DNA of 64,000 nucleotides from Splendidivirga corallicola (GTDB taxonomy: Bacteria > Bacteroidota > Bacteroidia > Cytophagales > Cyclobacteriaceae). Below the pieces are notes generated by a model. The model saw only the letters and a program-made list of their open reading frames with translations. It searched no databases and was not told where the DNA came from. Shown here one piece after another: positions 1-9,864 of the stretch; the stretch's first letter is position 1; every line of letters starts with the position of its first letter. Location of the stretch: positions 62,001-126,000 of the forward strand of contig JAUJEA010000014.1 of assembly GCA_030442035.1 (NCBI GenBank). Reading direction: 5' to 3'. Made by a program: the position numbers and the translations under genes.

Positions 1-1
1 G

Positions 2-1387
2 AAGCAGTTCAAGAGTTATCGACACAGAGATTTTTACGAAAAGTTTAAAGCCAATGTGCCGCTTTATAATTATAACAAGATCTATGATGAGTGGTGGTAC
101 AAAACCCGTCAGGGTAAAAGCAATGTATGCTGGCCTGGAAGGGTCAAATACTTCGCCTTGAGCTCTGGCACTTCCGATGCATCATCTAAATATATTCCTA
201 TTACCAGGGATATGATCAAAGCCGTGAGAAAAACAAGCATTCGGCAAATCCTTTCTCTGTCACATTACGATCTTCCGGACAAGGTTTTTAACAAAGGTAT
301 TCTGATGTTGGGAGGTAGTACTCATTTAAATTATAATGGGACTTATTTTGAAGGTGATTTGAGTGGTATTACGGCAAGTCAATTACCATTTTGGTTTCAA
401 CACTTTTATAAACCAGGAAGAAAAATATCTCAGCATACCAATTGGAATGATAAATTGGATGAAATTACCAGGCAAGCTAGGGAATGGGATATTGGTGTTA
501 TTGTCGGTGTTCCTGCCTGGATTCAGATCCTGATGGAGAAGATCATTGAGTATTATAAGATTGATACAATACATGATATCTGGCCTAACTTAATGATCTA
601 TGTTCATGGTGGGGTCTCTTTTGATCCGTACAGGAAGGGATTTGAAAAGCTGTTTGCCAGACCCTTAACTTATATTGAAACTTATCTGGCATCGGAAGGA
701 TTTATTGCATTTCAGTCTTTCCCTAACAGAAAATCAATGCGTTTGGTGTTGAATAATGATATATTCTACGAGTTTGTGCCTTTCAATGAGAAAAATTTCC
801 AGACGGATGGAGAACTGGTTGATGAGCCTGAAACTTTAATGATTGATCAAGTGTTGGAGGGACAGGAATATGCTATTTTATTGAGTACCAGTGCGGGAGC
901 CTGGAGATATCTTATCGGTGATGTGATTAAGTTTACTTCAGTTCCTGATTGTGAGATTGTCATTACAGGGAGAACCAAGCACTTTTTGAGTTTATGTGGG
1001 GAGCATCTTTCGGTGGACAATATGAATAAGGCCATCGAGTTGGTAGCAAATGAGTTGAACATACATATTAAAGAATTTTCTGTGGCCGGAATACCTCATG
1101 ATTCTCTTTTTGCTCATCACTGGTATATAGGAACAGATGATGATGTTTCCGAGACGTTGCTCAAGGAGAAGATAGATGAGCATCTACAGATACTGAATGA
1201 TGATTACAGGGTTGAGAGAAGTGCAGCGCTTAAGGAAATTTTTGTAGATAAATTGCCCTCGAAAGTATTTTATAACTGGTTGAAAAAGCATGGTAAAGAA
1301 GGTGGTCAAAGTAAGTTTCCACGCGTATTGAAAAAAAATCAATTAAAAGATTGGCAAGTTTTCCTTGAGGAGGAGAAAGCCTACTAA
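2..1387 (+). CDS. GH3 auxin-responsive promoter family protein (5' partial)
   Basis: C-terminal part of a GH3-family protein, the acyl-adenylate-forming enzymes that join carboxylic acids to amino acids in plants; the bacterial substrate is unknown. The reading frame is open to the left edge, so the gene starts outside the window; the first GTG (56) is not a credible start because residues before it continue the family pattern. Visible family features are the P-loop-like ATP segment FALSSGTSDASSKYIP near the beginning, a YLASEG motif in the middle and the YLIGDVIKF plus ITGRTKHFLSLCGEHLS segment that ends the adenylation core. Eight bases separate it from the following LysE gene, suggesting co-transcription. 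Confident family call, unknown substrate. Confidence 0.85.
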   Translation, partial: KQFKSYRHRDFYEKFKANVPLYNYNKIYDEWWYKTRQGKSNVCWPGRVKYFALSSGTSDASSKYIPITRDMIKAVRKTSIRQILSLSHYDLPDKVFNKGILMLGGSTHLNYNGTYFEGDLSGITASQLPFWFQHFYKPGRKISQHTNWNDKLDEITRQAREWDIGVIVGVPAWIQILMEKIIEYYKIDTIHDIWPNLMIYVHGGVSFDPYRKGFEKLFARPLTYIETYLASEGFIAFQSFPNRKSMRLVLNNDIFYEFVPFNEKNFQTDGELVDEPETLMIDQVLEGQEYAILLSTSAGAWRYLIGDVIKFTSVPDCEIVITGRTKHFLSLCGEHLSVDNMNKAIELVANELNIHIKEFSVAGIPHDSLFAHHWYIGTDDDVSETLLKEKIDEHLQILNDDYRVERSAALKEIFVDKLPSKVFYNWLKKHGKEGGQSKFPRVLKKNQLKDWQVFLEEEKAY

Positions 1388-1394
1388 ATGGTAG

Positions 1395-2015
1395 ATGGAT
1401 GTAGTTGTAAATGGATTTCTCTTTGGGCTGCTATTAGCCGCTATGATAGGACCTGTATTTTTTGCATTATTACATAATAGCATACATAATGGCTTTCCGG
1501 CAGGTGTTCAACTGGCATTAGGTGTTACACTCAGCGATTCCTCTTACATACTTATCTGTCTTTTCGGTGTTTCACAATTTTTGGACAATGAGCAATTCAA
1601 AATGTTTTTGGCCATGGGTGGTGGTATTATAATGCTTGTATTTGGAGCCATATCCATTTTTAAGCCTGTGCCCAGGAAGGCCGTCACCATGAAAAACAAA
1701 GGTAACGGTAATGTTTGGCGTTACATTCTAAAGGGATTTTTGATCAATGGAGTTAATCCTTTTGTACTGATCTATTGGTTGGGCGTTGTGAGCGTTGCTA
1801 CCGTAAACCACGGTTATGAGAAAAATGATTTGATCATATTTTTTGTAGCGATACTGGGAACAGTCCTGGGAACCGATATCTTGAAGGCCTACTTGGCTAA
1901 CAAGTTACGTTCTATGATGACCCCTAGATTTATGAAAATCATGAATTGGACTGCCGGAACAGTATTGATCCTATTCTCTCTAAGATTATTCTATTTTGGG
2001 TATGGATTAATGTAA
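1395..2015 (+). CDS. LysE family translocator (amino-acid/metabolite exporter)
   Basis: A 206-residue inner-membrane protein of the LysE/RhtB type, which export amino acids or related small metabolites. The N-terminus FLFGLLLAAMIGPVFFALL contains the conserved G-P-x-F motif of the first membrane span; five to six hydrophobic segments follow, with a basic loop (about residues 95-110) and the NGVNPFVLIYWLG segment typical of the fourth span. Length matches the family. It lies eight bases after the GH3-like gene on the same strand, so an exporter for a conjugated amino acid made by that enzyme is conceivable, but this is inference; substrate cannot be read from sequence. Confidence 0.85.
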   Translation: MDVVVNGFLFGLLLAAMIGPVFFALLHNSIHNGFPAGVQLALGVTLSDSSYILICLFGVSQFLDNEQFKMFLAMGGGIIMLVFGAISIFKPVPRKAVTMKNKGNGNVWRYILKGFLINGVNPFVLIYWLGVVSVATVNHGYEKNDLIIFFVAILGTVLGTDILKAYLANKLRSMMTPRFMKIMNWTAGTVLILFSLRLFYFGYGLM

Positions 2016-2079
2016 GAAAAATTCTACCTGATCTGATTCCATTGAGAACAAAGGTGAGCAAGGTATTGCGATTACTTCA

Positions 2080-2553
2080 TCAATCATTCAAAACCGATTT
2101 TATTCTATTAAGGAATCTCTGAGGATTCCCATCTTTGTAACCTATTTTGTCCAGGGTCATTCCTTGACTGTCAACAAGTACTACAAGAGGAAAGACGCCT
2201 TCATTGTTATATTTTTTTGCCAATTGTTCGTTGTGCTTCACCTGTTCTTTGGAAAGACGGTTCTTTTTGAGCCTTGGAAAATCGGCCAGAAGCATAACGA
2301 GATTTTCATCGGCGAAATTTTGAAACGTTTCGCTTTCGAAGACCTCCTTTGTCAGCTTTATACAGGGTTTGCACCAATCCGATCCTGCAAAGCTGATGAG
2401 CACCTTTTTACCACTGGTTTTAGATTTAGCAAGTGCCTGCTCATAATCTGTAAGCCAGGTGGCTTTGGAAGTTGATGGGGTTTTTGGATTGAAGGCTGGA
2501 GAAAATGCTAATAAAAATCCAAGGAAAGGTGCAATAAGCTTACTGCTGATCAT
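2080..2553 (-). CDS. Secreted thioredoxin-family protein
   Basis: A 157-residue protein with an N-terminal signal or anchor segment (IAPFLGFLLAFSPAF) followed by a thioredoxin-fold domain carrying the redox motif W-C61-K-P-C64. The later segment VFPLVVLVDSQG includes the cis-Pro loop of the fold. Proteins of this kind (Thioredoxin_7-like) act as periplasmic thiol oxidoreductases in Bacteroidota. It is monocistronic here, convergent with the lysE-like gene and separated from the next minus-strand gene by about 160 bases. The partner is unknown. Confidence 0.8.
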   Translation of the reverse strand: MISSKLIAPFLGFLLAFSPAFNPKTPSTSKATWLTDYEQALAKSKTSGKKVLISFAGSDWCKPCIKLTKEVFESETFQNFADENLVMLLADFPRLKKNRLSKEQVKHNEQLAKKYNNEGVFPLVVLVDSQGMTLDKIGYKDGNPQRFLNRIKSVLND

Positions 2554-2717
2554 AAATACAATTCAAGTTCAAAACAATTATAAAAACAACGCAAATTTAG
2601 GGAGTAAGTGTATAATGACAAGAATTTTTTTAGCTAGGCACAGAACAATCAAGTCTAAAATCAACTTGTTAAAGGTTCTGAATGTTTATCGCAACAAGTT
2701 TATATAGTTGTTGTTAA

Positions 2718-3047
2718 TCATTTCGGATAAATCGATCCATTCATATCTTTCACTTCATAATGTTCAACTTTTTTATTGTATTTGGAGAGTAGTTTTCCAG
2801 CAGGTTCCGGAATATGTGCGGTTTGATAATCTTCACCAACAAATTGCTTAATAGTGGCAATTGAATCAAAATAAATGATAGTCATAAATTCAATTTCTGT
2901 TGCGGAAGTCTTTTTAAGAACCTGGTGACCTTTATAGCCAGAACCACTTTTTTGTGAAATAGAAGGCAATACTTCATTCAACAGCAATCGTTCATATTCC
3001 TCAGCATTTTCGGGAGCCGTCCATCCATACCAAATCCGGGCTATCAC
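2718..3047 (-). CDS. Antibiotic biosynthesis monooxygenase (ABM) fold protein
   Basis: A 109-residue soluble protein starting MIARIWYGWTAPENAEEYER, the pattern of dimeric alpha/beta-barrel ABM-domain proteins, with a second beta strand EIEFMTIIYFDSIATIKQF typical of the fold. Such proteins range from heme-degrading to quinol monooxygenases to sequence relatives with no known reaction, and no specific catalytic residue can be assigned here. It follows the formate dehydrogenase genes on the same strand after about 107 bases, but the spacer is AT-rich with repeat-like sequence, so operon membership is uncertain. Confidence 0.65.
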   Translation of the reverse strand: MIARIWYGWTAPENAEEYERLLLNEVLPSISQKSGSGYKGHQVLKKTSATEIEFMTIIYFDSIATIKQFVGEDYQTAHIPEPAGKLLSKYNKKVEHYEVKDMNGSIYPK

Positions 3048-3153
3048 TTTTTAGTTTTGAATTTTGAGTTATGAGTTTTAAGTTAAATCAAGAGTTTCAA
3101 GTACAAATCTCGAATTTAAAATACCGTCGTAATTCGTAATTTATTATTTATAA

Positions 3154-5943
3154 TTACTTTTCCTTGTTCCATGGAGAGGTCTCTTTTTCCATCACTCCGC
3201 CGGCACTTTTTTTCCTTTGTTCCTTAAGTCTTTTTTCTACTTTTCTGGCTTTTCTAATGTTCACAGAAACAACTTTGTATTCCGGACAAAGGGCTTCGGA
3301 ATCATGAATATCGGAAGTGATATTGTTCAACATAATATCCGGGAAATGGAAAGTAGAGCTTAATATACCTGGTTTCACCTCATCAGTAACTCTGGCTTTG
3401 ATATCTACTTTACCACGGGGAGATTCTACACAAACAAAATCCTCATCGTCTATTCCATGTTTTTTGGCATCCTCCGGATTGATCATCAATAGATCTTCTG
3501 TGAGTATTTCCACATTACCAGTTCTCCTGGTCATAGCCCCGCAATTGTAATGCTCTAACTCTCTGTTAGTAGTAATGATATACGGATATTCTTTTCCATT
3601 TTCCTCAATTTCCTGACTTTCCCGAAAATCAAAGTAATGGAATTTACCTTTACCTCTTTTGAACTCTTCTATATGAATTATTTTACTGTCAGTACCATCT
3701 TCAAGCACGGGCCATTGCTTGCCATTATCTCCTAATTCATCCCATTTAACCCCTTTAAAGAAAGGCACTATTTGAGAGATTTCTTCTAACATGGTATCCG
3801 GACTATAATCGGGCTGTTCATAGCCCATTCTGTTCATAATATCAATAATAATCTGACCATCTGCTTTAGTGCCTTCCAATGGTTCAACTACTTGTTTCAC
3901 TCTTTGGATCCTTCTTTCACCATTGGTAAATGTGCCATTCTTTTCAAGGAAAGAAGCTCCGGGAAGAATCACTGTGGCCAGTTTAGCCGTTTCTGTCATG
4001 AAAAGTTCTTGTACGATCAGAAAATCCAGGTTAGAGAGTGCCTTGATCACTTTTTGTGTATTTGGATCGGTTTGCACTACATCCTCTCCAATGATCCATA
4101 CAGCTTTCAAGTCACCTTTTATGGCAGCATCAAACATTTCAGGAATTTTGTAACCGATATGATCCGGTACATTTCGACCGTAGAATGTATTGTATCTGTG
4201 GTTAATTTCAGGATCCGTAACATCCAAATATCCCGCACCCTGATGGGGCTGAGCTCCCATGTCAGCAGCGCCCTGTACATTATTTTGTCCTCTGAGTGGA
4301 TTGACACCAACACCTTTTCTGCCTATGTTGCCGGTGATCATCGCGAGATCTGCTATTTGCATGACTGCGAATGTTCCTTGTGAATGCTCCGTAACACCTA
4401 GTCCGTGGAATTCCATGGCCGCCTTAGCTGTAGCATAGGCCACAGAAGCTTCTCTTACCAGCTCTTTCTCAACACCGGTAATAGCCTCCATTTCGTCCAT
4501 GTCAAGTTTTAGAATATTCTCTTTGAACTCTTCGTAACCTTCACATCTGCTATCAATGAACTCCTGATCTTCCAGGCCTTCTTTGATGATGTAGTATAAC
4601 ATCATGTTCAGCAGTGCTACATTGGTTCCTGGTCTCAATTGCAAATGGTATTTAGCATATTTGACCAACTCAATTTTTCTTGGATCAACAACAATAAGGG
4701 GATTCCCTTTCATGGCAAACTGTTTGATTTTAGCTCCGGTAACTGGATGCGCATCTGTAGGATTAGCCCCTATTACAAGAATGCACTCGGTATGTTGAAT
4801 ATCTTCAATTGAATTGGTTGCGGCACCAGTTCCAAAAGACCGTTGCATGCCAAGTGCTGTGGGAGAGTGACAAACTCTGGCACAACAATCAATGTTGTTT
4901 GTTCCGACCACTGCGCGCATGAATTTTTGCATCAGGTAATTTTCTTCATTAGGTGTTCTTGCAGAAGAGATACCTGCCAGGGAATCCGGACCATGTTCAG
5001 CCCTTATTGATTTGAAGTTATCCACAATAAAATCATATGCTTCATCCCAGCTGACTTCTTCAAACTCTCCATTGCGTTTTATCATCGGGCTCCTCAGCCT
5101 ATCCGGATGATCATAGAATTTAAAGGCATAGCGCCCTTTCAGGCAGGTGTGACCCTCATTGGCTTCTGCATCAAAAGGCGCCTGTATGCTAAGGATCTCT
5201 CCATTGCGTTTGGATACTTCCAGGTTGCAGCCCACGCCACAATAAGTACAAACCGTTCGGGTAGTCTCCGTTGCAGCAATTGACTTGGATTGGAATACAT
5301 CCGAAATTGCTGAAGTCGGACAGGCCTGGGCGCAAGCCCCACAGGAAACACAATCCGATTCCATGAAACTTGTATCATTGCCCTTGATAATCTTACTATC
5401 AAATCCTCTTCCGGACATACTCAAAACAAATTGACCCTGCACTTCATCACATGCCCTGACGCATCGATAACAATTGATACATTTGGATAGGTCTGAAGTC
5501 ATGTAAGGATGACTTAAATCTTTTTCTCTGTCCAGATGATGCTTACCTTCAGGGTATCGTACTTCTCTGATGCCAACCTTTGCCGCGACCGTTTGTAGCT
5601 CACAATTTCCATTGACTTCACATGTAAGGCAATCCAAGGGGTGATCCGTGAGCACAAGTTCCATGATATTCCTTCTAAGTCTTTGCACTCTTCCGGATTC
5701 AGGATATATATAGCTGCCTTCAACCACAGGTGTATGACAGGATGCCAGGGTTTTTGCAGGGCCGTCCTTTTCGAGAGCCACATCTACACTACATATTCTG
5801 CATGATCCGAATGGATCCAGATTTGGAGCATCACATAATGTAGGCACAGTATCTTCCTCTTTGTACCTCTTGATGAATTGCAAAATGGTTTCTCCATCCT
5901 GAATTTCAAAAGGTTGATCATCGATGTAGGCTATTTTGCTCAT
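3154..5943 (-). CDS. fdhF: Formate dehydrogenase alpha subunit (NAD-linked, FdsA-type)
   Basis: A 929-residue molybdopterin oxidoreductase that oxidises formate to CO2. In order: an N-terminal [2Fe-2S] ferredoxin domain (Cys37, then CRIC at 48-51), a NuoG-type His/Cys cluster segment (CLTCEVNGNC), two 4Fe-4S motifs (CINCYRCVRAC and CVSCGACAQACP), the cluster motif CTYCGVGC before the Mo-bisPGD domain, and a C-terminal molydopterin dinucleotide-binding domain. The active-site segment RVCHSP (near residue 358) carries Cys, encoded by TGT, so this is not a selenoenzyme. The N-terminal extension makes it the soluble NAD-reducing type that docks on a NuoE/NuoF-like module, which is the next upstream gene. 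Mo versus W cannot be decided. Confidence 0.92.
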   Translation of the reverse strand: MSKIAYIDDQPFEIQDGETILQFIKRYKEEDTVPTLCDAPNLDPFGSCRICSVDVALEKDGPAKTLASCHTPVVEGSYIYPESGRVQRLRRNIMELVLTDHPLDCLTCEVNGNCELQTVAAKVGIREVRYPEGKHHLDREKDLSHPYMTSDLSKCINCYRCVRACDEVQGQFVLSMSGRGFDSKIIKGNDTSFMESDCVSCGACAQACPTSAISDVFQSKSIAATETTRTVCTYCGVGCNLEVSKRNGEILSIQAPFDAEANEGHTCLKGRYAFKFYDHPDRLRSPMIKRNGEFEEVSWDEAYDFIVDNFKSIRAEHGPDSLAGISSARTPNEENYLMQKFMRAVVGTNNIDCCARVCHSPTALGMQRSFGTGAATNSIEDIQHTECILVIGANPTDAHPVTGAKIKQFAMKGNPLIVVDPRKIELVKYAKYHLQLRPGTNVALLNMMLYYIIKEGLEDQEFIDSRCEGYEEFKENILKLDMDEMEAITGVEKELVREASVAYATAKAAMEFHGLGVTEHSQGTFAVMQIADLAMITGNIGRKGVGVNPLRGQNNVQGAADMGAQPHQGAGYLDVTDPEINHRYNTFYGRNVPDHIGYKIPEMFDAAIKGDLKAVWIIGEDVVQTDPNTQKVIKALSNLDFLIVQELFMTETAKLATVILPGASFLEKNGTFTNGERRIQRVKQVVEPLEGTKADGQIIIDIMNRMGYEQPDYSPDTMLEEISQIVPFFKGVKWDELGDNGKQWPVLEDGTDSKIIHIEEFKRGKGKFHYFDFRESQEIEENGKEYPYIITTNRELEHYNCGAMTRRTGNVEILTEDLLMINPEDAKKHGIDDEDFVCVESPRGKVDIKARVTDEVKPGILSSTFHFPDIMLNNITSDIHDSEALCPEYKVVSVNIRKARKVEKRLKEQRKKSAGGVMEKETSPWNKEK

Positions 5944-5991
5944 GATATTTTTTTCAATTATTATAAATGCCTGGGAATAATCACCATATCA

Positions 5992-7647
5992 CTAAGTGAA
6001 ATATGGTTTCAATTCATCCTGAAAGTACTGCAGTGCATTTTTTACAGGAAGTGGTAAACCACCACCTAAAGCACATAACGAACCTATTTCAAGGGTTTCA
6101 AGCAAATCATCAAATAGTTGTCGATCTATTTTGAAATCTTCATGTTGAGCCTTATTAAGCATTTCACTTCCTCTTGTAGAACCTAACCGGCAGGGAAAGC
6201 ACTTTCCGCAACTTTCATGGGCTGTGAATTCAAACAAGTGCTCCAAGTATTTCACTATAGGGTAATTTTCAGGAATGCAAACAACGGAAGCATGCCCTAA
6301 TAGAAATCCATTTTGTGAAAAAGATTCAAAATCGACGGTAAGATCATCTATTTTGGTTGAGGGTACCAAGCCTCCCAGGGGACCACCAATATGCATGGCT
6401 TTCACCGGTTCCTTAAACCCTCCACCCAGATCATTGATCACTACTGACAGCGGGGTTCCCATTTCAACTTCATACATACCGGGATTGTTGAAGAAGCTAT
6501 CCAAACAGACAAGTTTCGTTCCGGAGGATTTAGAAGTTCCGATTGATTTATACGCCTCTCCTCCATTTTGCATAATGAACGGGATGGCTGCAAGTGTTTC
6601 AACATTGTTCACTACAGTCGGTCGGTTGAACAATCCCTCCTGTGTTGGATATGGTGGGCGTACTCTTACCTCAGGCCGCTGTCCTTCGAGTGAAGCCAAC
6701 AGTGCGGTTTCTTCACCACATATGTATGCTCCCTGGGCTTTCACCACCTTGAAATTAAAATCAAAGCCACTGCCTAATATATTATCACCAAGTAAATGGT
6801 TGTTTACAAGTTCCTGAACGGCCTGTTCCATGATCTCAACGGATTCAGGATATTCCGCTCTGATATATAATACGCCCCAATTAGCACCTACTACATATCC
6901 TGCCACCATCATGCCCAACAATACTGCGTGAGGTTGTTTTTCCAGCAGATATCGATCGGAGTAAGCGCCCGGATCTCCCTCATCAGCGTTGCAAACAATA
7001 AATTTTTGGTCACCGGAAGTGTTTTTGCAGGATTCTAATTTGAATCCCATGGGGAAGCCTGCTCCGCCTCTGCCTCTAATCCCTGATTTTTTTATTTCTT
7101 CAAGTGCATTCTCAGGAGTTCTTTTAAGGGTGTTTTTGAATATTTCATAATAGGCATCAATTCCAGGAAACTCATTCGTTAATACAGCCTGACCGATGGA
7201 TTTTACATGGTAGTGATCTTCAACCGCTTTGGCTTTCTCCTTTATTATACTAGCAATTTCCTCCGGTGTTTTGGCCGAGTGATTCTTGCCATTATAATGA
7301 AATGCACCATTTTCATGGCACCTTCCAAGACAGCACATGTGACCAATTTCTTCTTCTTTGAAGTATTTTTTTAACTCGTCCTTTAATCCATCTTGCGTTC
7401 CGGCAATAGAACACACACTACCATTACAGGTATATACTTTTTTTCCTCTGTTCTCTGGCTTCATAAAATCATAGAAGGTAGCTGTTCCGTAGGTATTGGC
7501 ACTACCAATAAGGAACTCGTCAGCCAGTTTATCAAGTTCCTCAATGCTTGGAGACCCTTGATTTTGGATAGTCAATTGCCCCAATCGATCGAAAAGATTA
7601 TCTTTCAATCCTTTTCTTCCGGATAATTCACTTAAATTTTTTGACAT
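5992..7647 (-). CDS. Formate dehydrogenase NADH-binding subunit, fused NuoE/NuoF-type (FdsG-FdsB)
   Basis: A 551-residue diaphorase subunit. Residues 1-120 are a NuoE-like thioredoxin-fold [2Fe-2S] domain with cluster cysteines Cys74, Cys79, Cys106 and Cys110 (CNGSVC...CCLGRC); residues about 150-551 are NuoF-like, with the FMN/NADH glycine motif GRGGAGFP, the YICGEETALL segment and the 4Fe-4S motif SCGKCFPC. In many bacteria these are two genes (fdsG, fdsB); here they are one chain. It passes electrons from the alpha subunit, encoded 48 bases downstream, to NAD+. Both genes read as one transcription unit. The fold and role are clear; the direction in vivo (formate oxidation or CO2 reduction) is not. 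Confidence 0.9.
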   Translation of the reverse strand: MSKNLSELSGRKGLKDNLFDRLGQLTIQNQGSPSIEELDKLADEFLIGSANTYGTATFYDFMKPENRGKKVYTCNGSVCSIAGTQDGLKDELKKYFKEEEIGHMCCLGRCHENGAFHYNGKNHSAKTPEEIASIIKEKAKAVEDHYHVKSIGQAVLTNEFPGIDAYYEIFKNTLKRTPENALEEIKKSGIRGRGGAGFPMGFKLESCKNTSGDQKFIVCNADEGDPGAYSDRYLLEKQPHAVLLGMMVAGYVVGANWGVLYIRAEYPESVEIMEQAVQELVNNHLLGDNILGSGFDFNFKVVKAQGAYICGEETALLASLEGQRPEVRVRPPYPTQEGLFNRPTVVNNVETLAAIPFIMQNGGEAYKSIGTSKSSGTKLVCLDSFFNNPGMYEVEMGTPLSVVINDLGGGFKEPVKAMHIGGPLGGLVPSTKIDDLTVDFESFSQNGFLLGHASVVCIPENYPIVKYLEHLFEFTAHESCGKCFPCRLGSTRGSEMLNKAQHEDFKIDRQLFDDLLETLEIGSLCALGGGLPLPVKNALQYFQDELKPYFT

Positions 7648-7839
7648 CTTAGTCTTAATTTACCTCTATTATTTATTCTTTCCAACCAAGATCAATCAAC
7701 AGTTGGTAATTGCCAATGAACAATTTAGGCCACTTTTTGGGGCTTTGATACGGTTTTTGCAATAAATTAATTTACTTAATCAAAATACCGGTGATGATTA
7801 TATAAAGTGTTGATCGACTCATTGATAAATAGTGACCCG

Positions 7840-9534
7840 CTACGATAGTCCTGTGATTTTTCCATAACCATCAATGTCCATTCCTTCCGAAGCAGGAACA
7901 GATGGGAGGCCTGGCATTCTCATCATGACACCTACGATGGGGATAATAAAGCCTGCACCTGCTGCTATTTCAAATTCCCTAACGGTGATGTGAAAATTGG
8001 TGGGTCTCCCTATTAACCTCTCATTATCGGAGAATGATTTTTGTGTTTTGGCCACACAAATTGGTAAGTGTTCCAATCCCAAATTGGCAATGCGTTTGAG
8101 TCCGAGTTCAGCCTTTTTGGAATATTCCACACCATTAGCTCCATATATTTCTTTGGCAATTATGTCAATTTTTTCCTTAACACTCAGATTCCAATCATAT
8201 AACGGTTTGAATCCGTTCACACCTGATCCGATCACCTCGACTACAGTTTTTGCCAAATCCTGGGTGCCCTCTCCACCTCTTCCCCATCCTTCAGACACAA
8301 TAGCTTTAACACCCATAGCAGCACACTTTTCTTTTACGAGATTAATTTCTTCCTGGGTATCTGAGATGAAATTGTTAATGGCAACAACCGGCGTAATACC
8401 ATATTTCTTGGAATTTTCGATGTGTTTTTCCAGATTGGCAAATCCTTTTTCCACTCTTTCCAGACTAGGATCGTTATATTCCTCAGGTTTAGCTCCTCCG
8501 TGGTGTCTCAGTGCTCTTATGGTAGCTACCAATACCAGAGCCCTGGGTTTAAGACCGGAATAACCGCATTTAATGTTCAGGAATTTTTCAGCACCCAGAT
8601 CAGCACCAAAGCCTGCTTCGGTCACGACGTATTCCGAGAGTGATAATCCCATTTTTGTAGCAATGATTGTATTGGTGCCTTGTGCAATATTAGCAAAGGG
8701 CCCTCCATGTATAATAGCCGGATTGCCTTCCAAAGTTTGCACCAAATTGGGCTTGATAGCATCCTTCAGTAATATAGCCATAGCTCCGTGTGCATTAAGA
8801 TCCCTGGCATAAATTGGCTTTCTGTCATAAGTGAAGCCAACAAATATATTTCCCAATTTGACTTTCAGATCTTCAAGATCTTTAGCCATACAAAGAATAG
8901 CCATGATCTCTGAAGCAGCTGTAATATTAAAACCTCCTTCTCGTGGAATTCCATTTGCTGTACCACCTATACCTAAAATAATGTGCCTTAAAGATCGGTC
9001 ATTCATATCGATCACCCGTTTCCAGAGGATGGTTCGGGGATCAAGGCCAAGATTCCTTGTTTTGCTTTGAATATTGTTATCGATCAACGCGGCTAACAGG
9101 TTGTTGGCTTTCTCAATGGCGGAAAAATCACCGGTAAAGTGCAGATTGATATCCTCCATTGGAACTACCTGAGAGTAACCACCACCGGCAGCACCTCCTT
9201 TTATCCCAAACACTGGTCCTAAAGAAGGCTCTCGGAGAACTACCATAGCCTTTTTCCCAATTTTATTTAGTCCCTCGGTAAGACCTATGGAAACCGTGGT
9301 TTTCCCTTCACCAGCGGGTGTTGGAGTGAGGGCCGTAACCAATATGAGATTGTTTTTGTCTACCTTCTCCTGATCAATCAGGTTTAAAGGAAGTTTTGCT
9401 TTGTATTTACCGTAAAGTTCCAAATCGTCCTCATCAACGCCTAATTTGGCTGCAATATCTCTGATATGCGCCATTTTTGCATTCTGAGCGATTTCCAGGT
9501 CGGTCTTCACTTTGGGTTTAGTAACTACTGACAT
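7840..9534 (-). CDS. fhs: Formate--tetrahydrofolate ligase
   Basis: A 564-residue enzyme that makes 10-formyl-THF from formate, THF and ATP, feeding purine and one-carbon metabolism. The P-loop-like motif TPTPAGEGKTT, the segment REPSLGPVFGIKGGAAGGGY and the C-terminal MRMPGLPSVPAS are hallmark family sequences. I place the start at the ATG at 9534 (MSVVTKPKV); an in-frame TTG two codons earlier is less likely. It sits upstream of the formate dehydrogenase genes on the same strand with a 190-base gap, so the three genes form a formate-handling neighbourhood, probably with a separate promoter for fhs. Confidence 0.96.
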   Translation of the reverse strand: MSVVTKPKVKTDLEIAQNAKMAHIRDIAAKLGVDEDDLELYGKYKAKLPLNLIDQEKVDKNNLILVTALTPTPAGEGKTTVSIGLTEGLNKIGKKAMVVLREPSLGPVFGIKGGAAGGGYSQVVPMEDINLHFTGDFSAIEKANNLLAALIDNNIQSKTRNLGLDPRTILWKRVIDMNDRSLRHIILGIGGTANGIPREGGFNITAASEIMAILCMAKDLEDLKVKLGNIFVGFTYDRKPIYARDLNAHGAMAILLKDAIKPNLVQTLEGNPAIIHGGPFANIAQGTNTIIATKMGLSLSEYVVTEAGFGADLGAEKFLNIKCGYSGLKPRALVLVATIRALRHHGGAKPEEYNDPSLERVEKGFANLEKHIENSKKYGITPVVAINNFISDTQEEINLVKEKCAAMGVKAIVSEGWGRGGEGTQDLAKTVVEVIGSGVNGFKPLYDWNLSVKEKIDIIAKEIYGANGVEYSKKAELGLKRIANLGLEHLPICVAKTQKSFSDNERLIGRPTNFHITVREFEIAAGAGFIIPIVGVMMRMPGLPSVPASEGMDIDGYGKITGLS

Positions 9535-9540
9535 TTTCAA

Positions 9541-9864
9541 AAATAATTTTTTAGCGTTTATGTTGCATTAAACAGCCTGGAACAAGCTGTAATTATTTAA
9601 TTGGGAGGTAGTTTATAATTCCTGTTCAAAAAAGTCGGTACAAGATAACAAACATTATTGAAATAGTAGACGGATTAATGAATCTATTGTGAGATTTTAA
9701 CCATTAATTTTGATTTTTTTTAAGGGAGAGTTTAAATAATCCTGTTATTCCATTTTTTATCAAGGTCAGGAAAAGCGCTATTCCGGATTTGGAGTAGAAT
9801 TCAAACATTTAAATCTGGCCTTCGTTATGTTGCTTTAACAGGAATAATATCCGATTTTTGCAGT
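9541..9864. other. Intergenic region between divergent fhs and the metal-efflux operon
   Basis: About 324 bases with no credible gene. It must hold the promoters of fhs (leftward) and of the His-rich secreted protein (rightward). A short imperfect hairpin (ACAGC...GCTGT, around 9573-9590) lies near the fhs start. I find no convincing Bacteroidota -7 element (TAnnTTTG) at a suitable position on either strand. Confidence 0.4.

Noticed and set aside
56-1387. GH3-like gene starting at the GTG at position 56
   Set aside because: The frame is open to the window edge and upstream codons continue the family sequence, so the gene is truncated by the window, not started there.
2459-2707. An 82-codon plus-strand ORF over the thioredoxin gene start
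   Set aside because: Half of it is antisense to the signal peptide region of the thioredoxin-like gene and the rest is AT-rich spacer with no homology.
3892-4383. A 163-codon antisense ORF inside the formate dehydrogenase gene
   Set aside because: Overlaps a fully conserved coding region and has no family features.
4860-4885. Selenocysteine at the formate dehydrogenase active site
   Set aside because: The codon reads TGT (Cys) in RVCHSP and no in-frame TGA exists.
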